The notes below the pieces were generated by a model. The model saw nothing but the letters and a program-made list of their open reading frames with translations, made no database searches and was not told the DNA's origin. A program made the translations under genes and the position numbers. Of a DNA stretch of 64,000 nt, positions 22,691 through 35,133 are shown one piece after another. The first letter of the stretch is position 1, and the number at the start of each line of letters is the position of its first letter. This stretch comes from Medicago truncatula (Eukaryota > Streptophyta > Magnoliopsida > Fabales > Fabaceae): positions 53,965,762 to 54,029,761 of the forward strand of contig NC_053042.1 in NCBI RefSeq assembly GCF_003473485.1, given 5' to 3'.

Positions 22691-25235
22691 AAATAATAAT
22701 AGTCATTTAATTATACAATAATTAAATTAAATTTATTCTCTTTTCCAATGAACGATTCTTGTCCATATACTCTTATCTTCATTGCACACTAGAAATAAAT
22801 TTCTAATAAACTGGTGCTATATAGCACGACACCCTTCCTCGCACAACAATAAATAACATACAATTTGCTTTGTTAAAAGAAACTGGTCAAAACGTCAAAT
22901 ACTTCAAACAATAGCCTACCATCGGATAGTACAAAACATGAAAATACACTCATAATATTAAAGGGACATTTTTAAAGGGTCATTTTGCTTCAAAAAATAA
23001 ATTAAAAGAGACAAACCGAATGAACTTATCAACTTATTCGTGTAAATATAACGAAAAAAATCCATAATGCACATTAGTATTTCCCGGTCTTATGAGAGTG
23101 AAGTAAACGTTCTAAATTTCCAGTAGTTTTAATTTTTTTGAATGAATTGTTTTTTTTTAAGAGGCAATTTTTTATTTTATTTATTCAAATAAGAAAAGAT
23201 ACAAAAACCGTTACCACAAGTTAGCAAGCCAAATCATTCGAAGACATCACCATACTCAGGGTGTTTGCTATCAAGTTTGGTTTGTATTTGAGAGTAAAAG
23301 TTATCCGAATCGCAAGATAAAAAAACATGCAGTTTAGTTTGGTTTGATTGAATTTTAAAATAAAAACCGAACCAAACAGAATCAAACCGAGGCGGTTTGA
23401 ATTACTTCGGTTGTTGCGATTTTTCGCAAGACAATACAATATTTGGTTTCCAATGTTAAAATCAAGTTAGAAGTTAAAAACAATTTACTTTCCACGATGT
23501 TTCAAATTTGATCTAACATTACAATTTTACTTTTATCCAACAATGTTCCATTCAACATAGACCAAATTAAAAACATGGACAAAAAACAATTATCATAAAC
23601 ACAAACATATAATACAAAAGACTAAGATTTTATCATTTTTTAATTTTTTTTAATAATTTTATATTATTAAAGATATATCTAACATAAATATATATGCAAA
23701 AGTGCATGTAGAACTAAATCAAAGTATATAAGTACATTTTTAAAATCAAAACCATCGAAGAAACTTAACAAGAGAAAACACATGTCTTAGTAAAAAAAAT
23801 AAAAAGAGAAAAATTGACTAAGACATGTGTTTTCTATTGTTAAGTTTAATTAGTGTTTCTTTTATGTTGCAGTTTGGTTCGGTTGCTAAAATAAAAACCG
23901 CAAACCAAACTGCGGTCGAGTAAAAAAAATATTCAATACATTCGAATCAAATGCAATTTTTGCAATTTTTAATTTGTATTTGTTCGATTTTAAACACGCA
24001 TAATACAATAACAAATACCAAGCTAAAATCCTTTCAAGACTCCACAACACCGGACAAGAAGCCAATGCAACAAGCTGGAACCATGAGTGATGAGTCCATG
24101 TTGTTACCGAGTCAAAACGTCCTCCATAAAATCTTCTTTTAAATGAACAATATGAAAAATGCTTTATTAGTTTTTTTTTAATGTTTGACTTGGTCCAATT
24201 ATTTTGACCACATCATATCTTTGACTTAGTCTAACCACTCATTTTTTACTCTATTTACATAACAAGTACTCAAAATAGCGAGACCCCTTTTTTTAGAACT
24301 AGAAAAATAAATGTCTTCATTTTTCTCATGAAGAACTTCATATGCATACTGAGAAGAATATTGTGTATCATGGAAACTTGTTCATAGGAGACAGATAAAT
24401 CCTTTAAGTACAATAACTATAGGCCTTAATTTTTATACAATTACATATGTTATTTTTAGGTTTTAATCGAACTGTGTCGGGTGGCCAAATTTTACAGCAG
24501 TAGACCCCATAAACCCTCATTCCAAATGAATCTAATGCTTGCTTGTAACTAAAACTTTGGAGTTTTTTTTTGACAAACGACTAAAACTTTGGAGTTGTTA
24601 AATTAACTTTGTAGTAAATAACAAGATGAACACATTTTAAAAGAATATAACAGTCAGAGAGGGACTACAATGACAAAGATAACCCCAAACAAAGAGCCAC
24701 TTAATTTACTACCGGCAAAATTACATTTTTAGTCTCTTAATTTAATTTCAGGTAACAGTTTGGTCATTTATTTTTTTTTATTTTAATTTGGTCCTTTTTG
24801 TCCATTTTCATATGAATTTTTAAGCTTAAAATTCATGATTTTATTTTCTTATGGTCTTTTAGTCTTCAAATCTATGATCCTCGTCTATGGTTGCATAAGA
24901 ATATTAGATCCGAAGCTTGAAAATGTGTATGAAAATGGACAAAAATGAACAAATTAAAATAAAAAATAAATAAAGGATCAAACTAATATTTAAAAGTAAG
25001 TTAAAGGACTAGAAATTTAATTTTGTTGTGCTACCACACCACACCCTTGTTCACATGCAATGCTAGCTATGCCATGTTTAGGGATCCATTCAGCAGCTGG
25101 TCCTGCTGCCAACATTGCAACCTTGTCCAAATGGACCCCCCCATTTCATTACACTAACACGTGAACAAGCATAATTAATAAACAAGTATCCTATGTAGTA
25201 ACGGTTACATTTGTACTGTAACCTATCACAATTAA
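22691..25235. other. Gene-free stretch upstream of nothing recognised; several foldbacks
   Basis: No gene was seen. It contains a repeat block from about 23255 to 23925 with GTTTGGTTCGGTT-like motifs in both orientations, the 31-bp hairpin at 23761..23847, a small poly(A) scar at 24548..24596, and a loose inverted repeat at about 24713..25027 (GCAAAATTACATTTTTAGTC and its mirrored end). Confidence 0.5.
23761..23847. repeat. Near-perfect 31-bp hairpin, 25-nt loop
   Basis: The arm at 23761..23791 (starting AAACTTAACAAGAG) pairs with 23817..23847 (ending ATTGTTAAGTTT) with one mismatch. The loop is A-rich. The fold is strong enough to make a small-RNA-like stem if transcribed; a minimal MITE is the plainer reading. 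Confidence 0.75.
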
Positions 25236-26648
25236 TTAGCATCTGTTAGGGGAAAATCCAACTAATGAATTTGCAAGGTCAAAACTGACACGTGTCCCTT
25301 GCTGTTGAATATTCCCGATTATTGACAAAGAAGACATCGTTGGAGCAAACGCAAAACAAAAAGTCCCTACCGAATCAACCGGTACCAGGTAATTCTTCGC
25401 CGGAAGAACCAAAACTTTCCCTTCCCCGAAATGAAACGCCACCGTCGGAACCTCCACGCTCGTCTTCGACGACAAATCATAACACGTGTCAAACAACGAC
25501 ACCTCGTTCGTTGCCAGCAAATCCTTCGTCCCCTTAACAAACGCATCACGAACCACATTATAAACATCGCTCTGCAACCGTGTCACCGCCGTGCCGGAAT
25601 CCACAATAATCCCCCCATTCCCGGCGGAATCCACCTCAAAACTCGTCTCTGGTATTGCAAGCAACTCGCCGCCGACGCTTATCCCAACGAGTCCAACATA
25701 ATAATACGTGTCCAGTTGCGGATTACGCCGTAACGGCGCGGTAACTGCGTCACGAGAAAACGGTGAATCAAACTCTAACGTTGAAACCAAGTCAGAATCA
25801 CGATCCACTAAGCAATACGAAAACGACGTCGAATTGAGCTGTGCCGGAAAAGAAAGTGGACCACCACCTAAGCCGATTAAGCCAGCTGCACCAACGAACA
25901 AGCCTTCGTTATTATGACCACACCCTAGCGCTACATTCTTAACCTTATTAACTCCGATGGTAACTGTCTCCGTAACAAAGTCTCCTACCGTGTATGAGCC
26001 ATCACCGTAGGAGACTTGATAGAGACAGTTACCATTGCGACACTGAGATTGGTCAAGATATCTGCATTGAGCGGCTTCACAAGAGAGCGGCGCGTAGGAA
26101 GCTGATGCAGTTGGCTCGAAAATGGGATCGGCTTGGCGGTAGCAATCGGCGCAGGGTGCGCATTGTACCCAGCTTATGTCGCTGCCAGTGTCGAGAACCA
26201 TGTATGCTTGACTCGGTGGCTCACCGATTCCGATTCTGGAGAAATACTCGCCGCTTCCTTGACTCGTTCCTGAGATAATGGGTCCAGAAAGTTTATCTGT
26301 GTTGAAGTTTTGATTTAACTTGGTTGTTATGTATTTGACTCGGGCTGAGTCGCGGTCGAGTCGGGATAATGTTAGTGACTTATAGTCAGCATGTGAAGAA
26401 AGGGATGCACGTGAATGCAGTTGCAAAGACAGTGTTGATGTTGAAGAAGTGAATGGACTCTTTTGTTGTTGTTGTTGTTTAAGGTTTTGGTTAAAGTTGA
26501 GAACTTGATATGTTTTTTGAATGGAAGAAACAACATCGAGTATTGTGGTTTTGGCATTGTGGGGTATGTTTCGAGAATGTGCTAATGGGGAAACCCAGAA
26601 GAAAATGAAGAGGATAAAGTTGAAAAATATACGAGCCATTGAACTCAA
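25236..26648 (-). CDS. Aspartic protease, nepenthesin-like (ASPG1-like)
   Basis: An intronless 470-aa A1-family pepsin-like protease. Residues 1-24 form a signal peptide (hydrophobic FFNFILFIFFWVSPLAHS), followed by a prosegment with LELHSR-like and DYKSLTLSRLDRD motifs. The first catalytic motif is DTGS (153-156, in VLDTGSDISWVQC). The cysteine-rich nepenthesin insert follows (CAPCADCY...C), then the flap Tyr in YGDGS (214). The second motif, DSGT, is at 350-353. The C-terminal block FDTCYDLS...FCFAFAP...SIIGNIQQQGTRV is typical. Both catalytic aspartates are present. The closest remembered relative is Arabidopsis ASPG1, which acts in ABA-dependent guard-cell responses; the physiological role here is inferred. 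ATG at 26648 was chosen; a second in-frame ATG at codon 4 would leave the signal peptide intact. The enzyme should be secreted or sent to the endomembrane system. Confidence 0.95.
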   Translation of the reverse strand: MSSMARIFFNFILFIFFWVSPLAHSRNIPHNAKTTILDVVSSIQKTYQVLNFNQNLKQQQQQKSPFTSSTSTLSLQLHSRASLSSHADYKSLTLSRLDRDSARVKYITTKLNQNFNTDKLSGPIISGTSQGSGEYFSRIGIGEPPSQAYMVLDTGSDISWVQCAPCADCYRQADPIFEPTASASYAPLSCEAAQCRYLDQSQCRNGNCLYQVSYGDGSYTVGDFVTETVTIGVNKVKNVALGCGHNNEGLFVGAAGLIGLGGGPLSFPAQLNSTSFSYCLVDRDSDLVSTLEFDSPFSRDAVTAPLRRNPQLDTYYYVGLVGISVGGELLAIPETSFEVDSAGNGGIIVDSGTAVTRLQSDVYNVVRDAFVKGTKDLLATNEVSLFDTCYDLSSKTSVEVPTVAFHFGEGKVLVLPAKNYLVPVDSVGTFCFAFAPTMSSLSIIGNIQQQGTRVSFDLANSLVGFSPNRC

Positions 26649-28025
26649 GTGAGGAACAAAGTGGAATGAGTGGATGTGGATGTGGATGAATGTGAGTATT
26701 GGGATGAGTTAGGTTTTTATGTTAAGGAGAGTAAGGCATAGGGTGATTCATGACAAGCTCGCTGGAGAAGATAACAAATGATTATTAAAGCAAAGGGAAA
26801 AGAAAAAGCGAGGTTCTTTGGATTAGGAGTGATGTACTTTGGATATGTGAAGTTTATGATTGGTGTAGTTTATTGGCATAATGTTTTAGAGCTCTTTACA
26901 TTGTTGCTTTCTTGGGTGTCATGGCCTTTGCATTTTGTTGTTGATACCATATTATTGATTCCTTTATAATTAAGTATTTAATGTCACACGATTCTTTCTC
27001 AAATTTTGCATCATTTTTTGTTTCTTTTTTATCTGCCACTAATCTCTATGTGTTGGGAAAAGTAAAAGAGTTTGTAATGACCTTTTAAGTTTTTGGGAAG
27101 ATAATTGCAAATTAATTAATGGCAAGAGTATGACTCAAGAAGGATGTTCATGTGAATTTTTTCACTCATCTACTAGATAAAACATCGATACGTAGGCATG
27201 TAAATATTATGGTGTGCGAAAGGTAGAATATAAACATACATGTGTGAATTTGACAGGAGCTTCATCGCCTGTGGGATTAGAGGTCAGAGATTTTATGATC
27301 GGACAAACAACTCTAAGAGCTGCATAAAGCAAAGTGGTCAAACATGACAAAACTTGTTCTCACAATCAACATGCTTTTATACCATTTACTTTTGACATTT
27401 TTTATTTCCTAACACAAGATGTTGTTGACTTTCTACATAGAGTTCAAAGGGTTATACGCAACAATGTCATGACTCCTAGTCCATGAATAATGTGTTTACC
27501 ATTACTGATTTTGCTATCCAAAACGGCTCAGCTGCACAATTTATTGCATGTTTATCTTCTACTATTCATGTGTAATTAATCATTGACATATACTCCTAAT
27601 AGAAGTCTATTTCAATTTTCTTAAAAAAATTAATGATAAGTAGTAGTTTGGTAAGCTAGGAACAATATTTGGGTCTTTGTTGGAATTCATTAAGACAACT
27701 ATATGCAAGTTCATATATGATTCTTATAAAATAAATAAAGTTCAATAGTTTTGAATCCAGTTGCAACTAAATGTCCAAAGTACAACGAGATTTATCACTC
27801 ATGGATTTCCAAAGGACAGGCCCTGATATATCAACATGCCATGCAAAGCTTCATCTAGTTCGAGTTCAACCTCGTCTAGTTCTACCATATCTAACAGGAC
27901 TCATCATTATTTTCCCCAAGAACCATTGCTATATATCGAAGAGGGTAAAAATAACTTTTTACCCCAAGAGGGTAAAAAGATAATAAGTAGATTAGTGAAT
28001 TCAAGTAAAATATATGTTTTTATTA
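26649..28025. other. Intergenic, includes the aspartic protease 5' flank
   Basis: The first few hundred bases should hold the protease promoter on the minus strand. Beyond that no gene was recognised. A short Ser-rich frame near 27836 has no homology I can name. Confidence 0.4.
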
Positions 28026-29817
28026 GGCTTAAATATGTAAAAGGTCCCTGTAAGTTCGCGTGTTTTTGGTTTTCGTCTCTGTAAGTTTTTTTGTTCTAAA
28101 ACTCACCCTGTAAGTTGTTAACCTTTTGGTTTTAGTCCCTAACGTTAACTTCCGTTACAAAAACGCATTGTTGGCAAATGGAGTCACACGTGGCAATCGA
28201 TGACATGGCAAAACACACTTATGTGTACTGACAGATGATAAGTGATTAGATTTGAGGGACCAAAACCAAAAACGCAAAATTGCAGAGGGATGAAATTGAA
28301 AAAAATGTAAATATCAAATTTTAAAATTTAAAATCTTCTTCTTCTTCTTCATCTCCAACCTCTGTTTTTTCTTCTTCGTCTCCAACTCCAATTTCTTCAT
28401 CTCTAGCAACAATCCTATTTGTGTTATTTTAAAAAAAGAACAACTATGACATTTTTACATTATTTCATACATATTTAGCTTGTGTTGCCTTTTAAATTTA
28501 TCAAACCAAATTGAATGAACAATCCATATAAGATATATTTCCACAAATCAATCCGGCCTTAGAACTCTCAACAAGAGAACCACCAGCTCATCATTAAGGA
28601 AGACGAAAATCCAACAAGAGAATCCATAATTAAAAATTAGTAAGTGTTTTGTGGCAGATGGTTTTACGTGGATGAAAGAGCAAAACAAAAAAACACTTAC
28701 AGAACAAAATAAACACATAAACAAATGACATAAAAAAACCCTAGAAAACAGAGCACACAAGAACACAACAAAATCAATATGGTTCACCCTACAATCAAAG
28801 GCTACATCCTCAGACGAAAATGAGTAATTATCGCTTCTTAAAACACTAATGACTTTTATATTAACTCATTAGTCATTAGTGATTTAAGAAAATTTTAAAT
28901 TTAAGTAGTAAATAATTCAAGACATCCGCAGAGAGATAAGCATGACCAGAGAAGTATTGCTCTTAAATCAGAGAGAGTTTCGCTTCTAACTGAACAATAT
29001 AAAGTTGCTCGAGTTCTTGTAACTCTGGTCTAGGAGTTCTTGCAACTCTGGTGTCATTTCTCTCTTTTCGGTTTCCATTTTCTTCCAATGTGAGAGCTTC
29101 AAGCTCATAAATTATCAATCAATACCACAATTTTCATTTCATATGGTAGAAGTTCTTTATTGTTGATTAAGTTTACAATGTTAAGCAACTGACATAGAGA
29201 AGATGCCCAAGAAAATTGCAGTACAATTATGATTTTGAATAATGATTGGACAAGTTAAGAAAATGTTATTGTTGAATAATGTTATCACCTTTTTCTAAAT
29301 TTTCTCCCATAAACATGTACTTACTCATGTGACGTAGGACAAAAAATTGGACAAGTTTTGGCCTCAAAATGATGAAGTATATGTTTGGTGAATACATAAA
29401 TCATGATACAAACCAGGAGAAGTTATAAATGGTATATTTACAATTTCACAGTGAAGAGAGTCTAAGCAGAAGAAGAAGAAGAATATGGAAGAGAAAGGAA
29501 GAGGATGGAAACATCAAGGATTTTTTATTTTAAATTTTGTAACTTAGTGATTTTTAATTTCGTCCCTATGTAATTTTTCGTTTTTGATTTTGGACCCTAT
29601 AATCTTGCGTGGAAGGACACATAAACTTGTTTTGCCACGTCAAACAACGCCACGTCAGTCACCGTTAGACACATCAGCGTTTTTGTAACAGATGCTGACG
29701 GGAGGGACGAAAATCAAAACGTTTGTAACTTACAGGGTTTGTTTTAGAACAAAAAAAGATACAGGGACGAAAATCAAAAACACGCGAACTTACATGGACG
29801 ATTTACATATTTAAACC
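28026..29817. mobile_element. Mutator-like element with long TIRs and 9-bp target duplication
   Basis: The left end GGCTTAAATATGTAAAAGGT and right end ATTTACATATTTAAACC are the tips of inverted repeats of roughly 190 bp containing GTCCCTGTAAGTTCGCGTG. TTTTTATTA is duplicated exactly at 28017..28025 and 29818..29826. The 1.8-kb interior has CTT-rich and AGAAGA-rich stretches and no transposase, so it is non-autonomous; a captured host fragment is possible but not recognised. Confidence 0.88.
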
Positions 29818-30347
29818 TTTTTATTATTGTAATGTTTGAATGATATTAATAAAACGAGAGTTATATTTATTAATTTTGTTTTTTATTTGTATTTATATTT
29901 GCATTTATTTTATGTTTATGATTATGCATTGAATAAATAAAATTGAATTTATTTTCTAATTTTGTATTTAATGAATAAAAAAATTAGAATAAAATCGTTT
30001 ATTTTTCTTCTAATTTCAAATTTATTTTAAGTGCATAAATAAATTAGAATATATCAAATAAATAATTTAGAATAAAGTGAACAAATAATTTAGAATTAAG
30101 TAAATAACATAATTTAGAATAAAGTAAATAAATATTGAATATAGGAAAAAATGTATTAAAAAATTTAGATTTTTTCCACAAAAAAAAAAAGATTTTTTTT
30201 TCTTTAAAAAATGATAAAAAAAAAATAATTACCCCATATGACATGACATGTCAGACTACATGACAGTCAACGACCATATCATATTGATTGACATATGAAA
30301 TTAACGGAGATGACAAATCAACTAAAGTTTTACAATTACATGTTTTT

Positions 30348-30592
30348 TTTTTTTTTTTTTTTTGTCTTTTCTTAAACTTAGAAAGGGTAATTGCAAAATT
30401 TTACGATCCAGATATTTGCCAATTTACTCAAAATTAATTAAATTTGAAATGGACAAAACTATTTATATAATTTGTGAGCATATAAGTGAGCTGATAAATA
30501 TCATTGACCCTTTGTTTTCTTTCTTTCTGGGATCGGAGACACAACACAACACAGACACACACTCGCTTTGTTTCTGACTCGTCTCCTCGCAG
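30348..30592 (+). promoter_or_regulatory. Promoter and non-coding first exon of the lipoate ligase gene
   Basis: A TATA-like TATTTATATAAT lies near 30460..30472. A leader rich in CACA repeats ends at a consensus donor (TCGCAG|GTAAGC) at 30592/30593. Splicing to the acceptor at about 31110 places the start ATG at 31137. The transcript start was not mapped. Confidence 0.5.
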
Positions 30593-31136
30593 GTAAGCCA
30601 TTCTTCGATTCTTCTTCTTTCTCCAATTTTGATGCTTTTTGTTAATAACGGGTTGAAGACAATAGTCATTTTCCCCAATTTGATATACTGATTTTGCAAT
30701 ATACTTTGAGTTTTGCAATGTACTAGTAGGTAGTTCTAGTAATCAGTATGAAAAAATTATGAATTGAGAATTTGAGATACTTTGGGTGCATGATGAAGGT
30801 ATTCTGAGAGGATAGGACATTGAATCAGTAGATGCACCTCTTTGTTTATCATAAGTGGTAACAGACCTGATCAACATTGTCATGTGGAATTATTTGCCGA
30901 ATATGACTTAATTTCATGGAATAATATGGAACAATCAGGCTTTTCATCACCTCTAGCATTTTTATTGGGCTACCACGTATAAAAATATTTATGCAATACA
31001 AATAAATGATAAACCAGTTAAAATAGTTGCCACTTTTTACAAGTAAAGTAAGGTGTTTTGATAATCAACTTCATCATCTTTTCTCAATGGTTTTTTTGAT
31101 TGAACCGCAGAAGAGAAGAAAAACAGTGTATAATTA

Positions 31137-34100
31137 ATGAGTATCTTGGGGAAAGCAAGAGAAGGAGTAATTGTTCCATCTATGAAACTTGTACGATTAA
31201 AAGGGATGTCTATTTTGGAGCAATTGCATTTAGAAGAACGCTTGCTTCGAACTAGTTCCGATAATTGGTGTCTTATTAACGATGGTACCACTTCTCCTGC
31301 CATTGTTATGGGTTTGTCCGGGTGAGTCAGTACTTCTTTTTAATCTTTTGTAATGTTGCTCTGTTTTAGAATTATGTATGATATATGATATAATACTACG
31401 ATGTCGTTTGATTCATGTTGCGGGCGGATCCTATTTAGCGAGATAAGACTTGATTGTTGTTGTTCTGCGTATAAGCCTGTTTGGATTAGTTTGTTTGAGT
31501 TTATCTACCGACACAAACACTCTTGAGAGTTGAGACTGTTGAGAGAGCTTATGGAAACACATGTTCATAAACTGTTTCCAGTTTATTTCTTTAACCTCTT
31601 TAGGATAACTTATGAGAACAGTTTATAGCTTATATGAGAATAGTTTGGATTTACTTGATTTTTTGTCATCGAAATAGCTTATAGATATGCACTCATATGA
31701 TACTTCCTTATACTATAAGTGCTTAATTTACTTGTAGGACTGTTTTGATTAGCTTATTTAAGTTTATTTGTAAGACTGTTTCTGTTTGGGAGAGCTTATG
31801 GAAACATCATATGACATGTATATAAGTTGTTTTCAGATTATTTTTATTAGCTCTTTATGATAGCTTGTGAGAATAGCGTATAGCTTACAGATAAGCACTT
31901 ATATGGTAAGTATGTACGTTATAACTACTTATTTAACTTATGTATAAGCTATTTCTATAACAAAAGATAAAATAAAGTCAAGTTGTTTTCATAAGCTATC
32001 CTAGAGAGCTTATGGAAACGTGCTGCCGGAAACAGTTTATGGATATATCATAAGTTGCTTTCATAAACTCTCTCAAGCAGCTCACAAATGTTTATAGCAG
32101 TGGATAAGCTCAACCCAGCCCTATGTTTTTATATCTTCGGAACACTGTTCTGTTTTAGAATCACAGTCTAGTTTTGTTTTAGTAATATTCCCTTATCACA
32201 TGTTTTTCATTCAATTCATTTGGTATGACTCCATGCAGTAGTCCTCTTATTTATAGTTTGGAAACAAGTCATACATGGAGTCTAAGAATCTGGTGTGTAC
32301 TTGTGAAAACTGAAAATAACAAAGCGTTTACTTTTATTCTATAGCCTAATCTTTTTCCTGATTTTGTACCACATTAGTGTTTATTAAACTAAAAAATGGA
32401 TGCATGAATCACAAAACTGAGAGCGGAGTTTGTGGGTTGGGGAATGCCCAAGTGTTTGACTTGCTTAGTAATTAGAATCTATGAAACATTGACATGTATA
32501 CACTAATTATAATTTGACAAAATGAAAGTGATTGCATGTAATCACACCACATGCTTAAAAAATAATTAGTGTATTCCCTTGCCACTTGTTTTTCTTTCAA
32601 TTTATTTGGCATGATTCCATTAAACAGCCCTATAATATACTTTGCAATCATGTCTTACATGGAGTCTAAAAATCTTGTGCGCATGTGAAAACTGAAAAGA
32701 ATGAAGTGTTGATTTTGTACCATATTGCTGTTTATTAAACTTGAAAATGGGTGCATAAATCTCTGATGAGATCCGAGTTTGTGGAATCATGTTTATTTTG
32801 CCAAATGCTCAGTAGTTTGACTTTCCTAGAACACTTTTGAGAGTGTTATTTATTTATTTTTTAAAATTATTTATCTAATAAGTTTGGCTTTGAGAACTTA
32901 AAGTCCCAATTATCTTGGTCATTTTCCTTAAATCACTTTTGGGTGGATGCTAAGTCAATTTAGTGGTGTCATGTTTTTATTAGGAAAAATAATTTCAACA
33001 TCATGGAACATACTAAGGTCTTAAAAAATCTTTTGGGAATGCTGCATTCCCAGGTATGAAAGATAATAAATCTATCTAGCAAATGAATGTTACATTCTAC
33101 AGGCCACTTGTTGATTTGCTTTATTTATGTGATGCCTCCTTCATTCCCTCGCTCTGAACATGGGAAGTAGGATTTGATGTCAATGTGAAATATTTTACAT
33201 AGGAAACTTTCAGAACTTGTTGAAGTCAAGTCTGTGTTGCGAGATCATATACCTATCATCAGAAGGTTTACTGGGGGAGGAACTGTTATTGTTGACAACG
33301 GCACTATCTTTATTACACTGATATGCAATAAAGACGCTGTTCCAAATGTTCAACCCTTTCCCCGTCCAATTATGTCATGGAGTGGTCAATTGTATGGTAG
33401 AGTTTTTGAAGGGCTTGCTGATTTCCATCTCCGTGAAAATGGTATATTGATTGAGTCTCGTATCTAGATCTTTTTTACAATGTTTCTAGGACCATTCATT
33501 TTTTGTGTTAAATGAACACAATAGTGCAGAGTTATGTTTAGTTCAATGGTTCATTTAAAGTCTGTGTTTAAAATTCAATCTGTTTCATGAATTTTATAAT
33601 GAATTTCTGTTCCAATTCTTTTTTTCTTCCTTTGTGTTCTAAGATTACGCGTTTGGTGATCGAAAGTTTGGTGGAAATGCTCAATCTATAACCAAGAACC
33701 GGTGGGTACACCACACATCTTTTCTATGGGATTATGAAGCCAAGAACATGTCTTATCTCAAGTTACCAACAAAGGCTCCCAAGTATCGATTAGTAAGTTT
33801 ATATTTCAATATTTCTTTGCCCCCTGCTTGCATTTTTGTGGGGGTGGTGGTGTTTTTTATGTCCCATCCTACTCATCTTGAGTGGATTTGGGTTACTTTA
33901 TAATAATATTGGCTGTTAAAAAAATAAAAAAATTCTTTTCTCTACATGAGAGTTATTAATTCATCAATATGCTTTATACCATTTAGAAGTGGGTTATTAA
34001 TATCTCCACACATTAAACTCAAACAGTGTTAAGATTACTTGCTTCATTTGTTTATCGATCAATGCTTACATTTGTTTGCTTTGGTGCAGACAAGAGATCA

Positions 34101-34302
34101 CATGGATTTTATATGTCGAATGAAGGAGCATATGCCAAGATCAGAATTTATAGAGAGAACTATAAAGGCGGTTGGAGCTGAGTTTTCTGTGAGTCCCGTT
34201 AGCTTGGAGTCCGTAAACAATGATTCTGTTTCTGAATATGTTCATACTACGAAGCTACTAACAGAGCAGGAAATTCGGGAAGCTTCTATTGTTCAAACTT
34301 GA
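31137..34302 (+). CDS. Lipoate-protein ligase A family protein (biotin/lipoate A/B ligase fold)
   Basis: Coding exons 31137..31321, 33203..33441, 33644..33792 and 34090..34302 join in phase to 261 aa; an upstream exon ending at 30592 is non-coding. The LplA/LipB/BirA fold is shown by RRFTGGGTVIVDNG (from residue 82), which corresponds to the RRxxGGGxVxHD lipoyl-adenylate-binding motif with His replaced, and by KFGGNAQS (Lys149), the conserved catalytic-lysine motif. Family members attach lipoate or octanoate to E2 and H subunits of mitochondrial and plastid dehydrogenase complexes. No clear targeting peptide precedes MSILGKAREG, but the plant family includes mitochondrial members. The protein is short and lacks a bacterial-type C-terminal accessory domain, which is usual for the plant form. 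Intron 1 of the coding region (1.9 kb) contains duplicated sequence. Confidence 0.9.
31467..32115. repeat. Repeat-derived intron block with AGCTTAT motifs
   Basis: It starts GCCTGTTTGGATTAGTTTG and has many AGCTTATGGAAAC / TAAGCTATTTC motifs in both orientations, ending near AAGCTCAACCCAGCCC. It resembles the MITE-like block at 63738..64000. Element borders are not resolved. Confidence 0.5.
32190..32830. repeat. Intronic tandem duplication, period about 387 bp
   Basis: The segment 32190..32465 is repeated in diverged form at about 32577..32830. Shared landmarks include ATTTGGYATGAYTCCAT, ACATGGAGTCTAA, GTGAAAACTGAAAA and TTTTGTACCAYATT. It lies wholly within an intron of the lipoate ligase gene. 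Confidence 0.7.
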
Positions 34303-35122
34303 AAGTATAGTTACAAAAGGACTGACAATAATTTTTGAGTAGCATGCGAGAAAAAATTCGTCGATGGGGGAAGGAGGATGCTGCTGAGGAACTTGCTTTC
34401 CCAAGTTGAGTGCTGATGAAATTTAAATGCCATGTATTTGAAACTGTTGTCTGATCAATTTATACTAAATAATTCTTTCTGACCAAATTTTGCTAAAATG
34501 TTCTTGTCAGTAGGTATTGTTTTTATTTCATTCTGAATTCTCTACTATCATCTTCTTATTTAGATGCTATTTTTCTCTCAATACTTTCCTTTCTTGTAGC
34601 TTGTAATATCGTAATCTATTAAAATAATAATAATTTTCTATCATTGTTTTTATTTTGCTGATCTTTTGTTGGATGTTTGTTTTCTTTTATTCTGCAACTT
34701 TTTTAGCAGTGTTGTCAAATAGCGGTTATCCTGTTGTAGCATAGTGGAATTTGAACAAACCACTATTGTTCTACGATACACAATTTAGTATAAAATATTG
34801 TCAAATTGCAGCTATGATGTGCTATAGCATTGTACCGTAGCAGAATTTAAACAAACTGCTATTTGAATGATATGCGATTGACAATATTGGTTCAAAAGCA
34901 TATCTGTTTTAATGTGGTGTCCGCCCATGGACTAGTTCTGCGTTTAAGTTGAAATTTTCATGTCATGAGACTCAAGAAGGAGCAAATTTAAGAATAAGAA
35001 TGTATGGAGTAGCCAATGTTTAGATTTTTAGTATTTGTGTGCGAACCCCTCTCGTGCCAAAAAAATAAAGGGGAAAAAATGTTAAATGTAATTTTGGCAC
35101 AAGAGAAGTTCCAATCATGCAT
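34303..35122. other. 3' flank of the lipoate ligase gene
   Basis: This begins with the 3' UTR of the ligase. Near 34710..34870 is a loosely inverted repeat (AGCGGTTATCCTGTTGTAGC / GTAGCAGAATTTAAACAAAC). No other gene was recognised. Confidence 0.4.
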
Positions 35123-35133
35123 AGAAGGATCAA

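Noticed and set aside
25292..25917. Long plus-strand frames opposite the aspartic protease
   Set aside because: They are antisense shadows of a GC-richer coding exon, with no family resemblance.
27771..28084. Small Ser-rich peptide gene
   Set aside because: No recognisable motif, secretion signal or splice support; it ends inside a transposon TIR.
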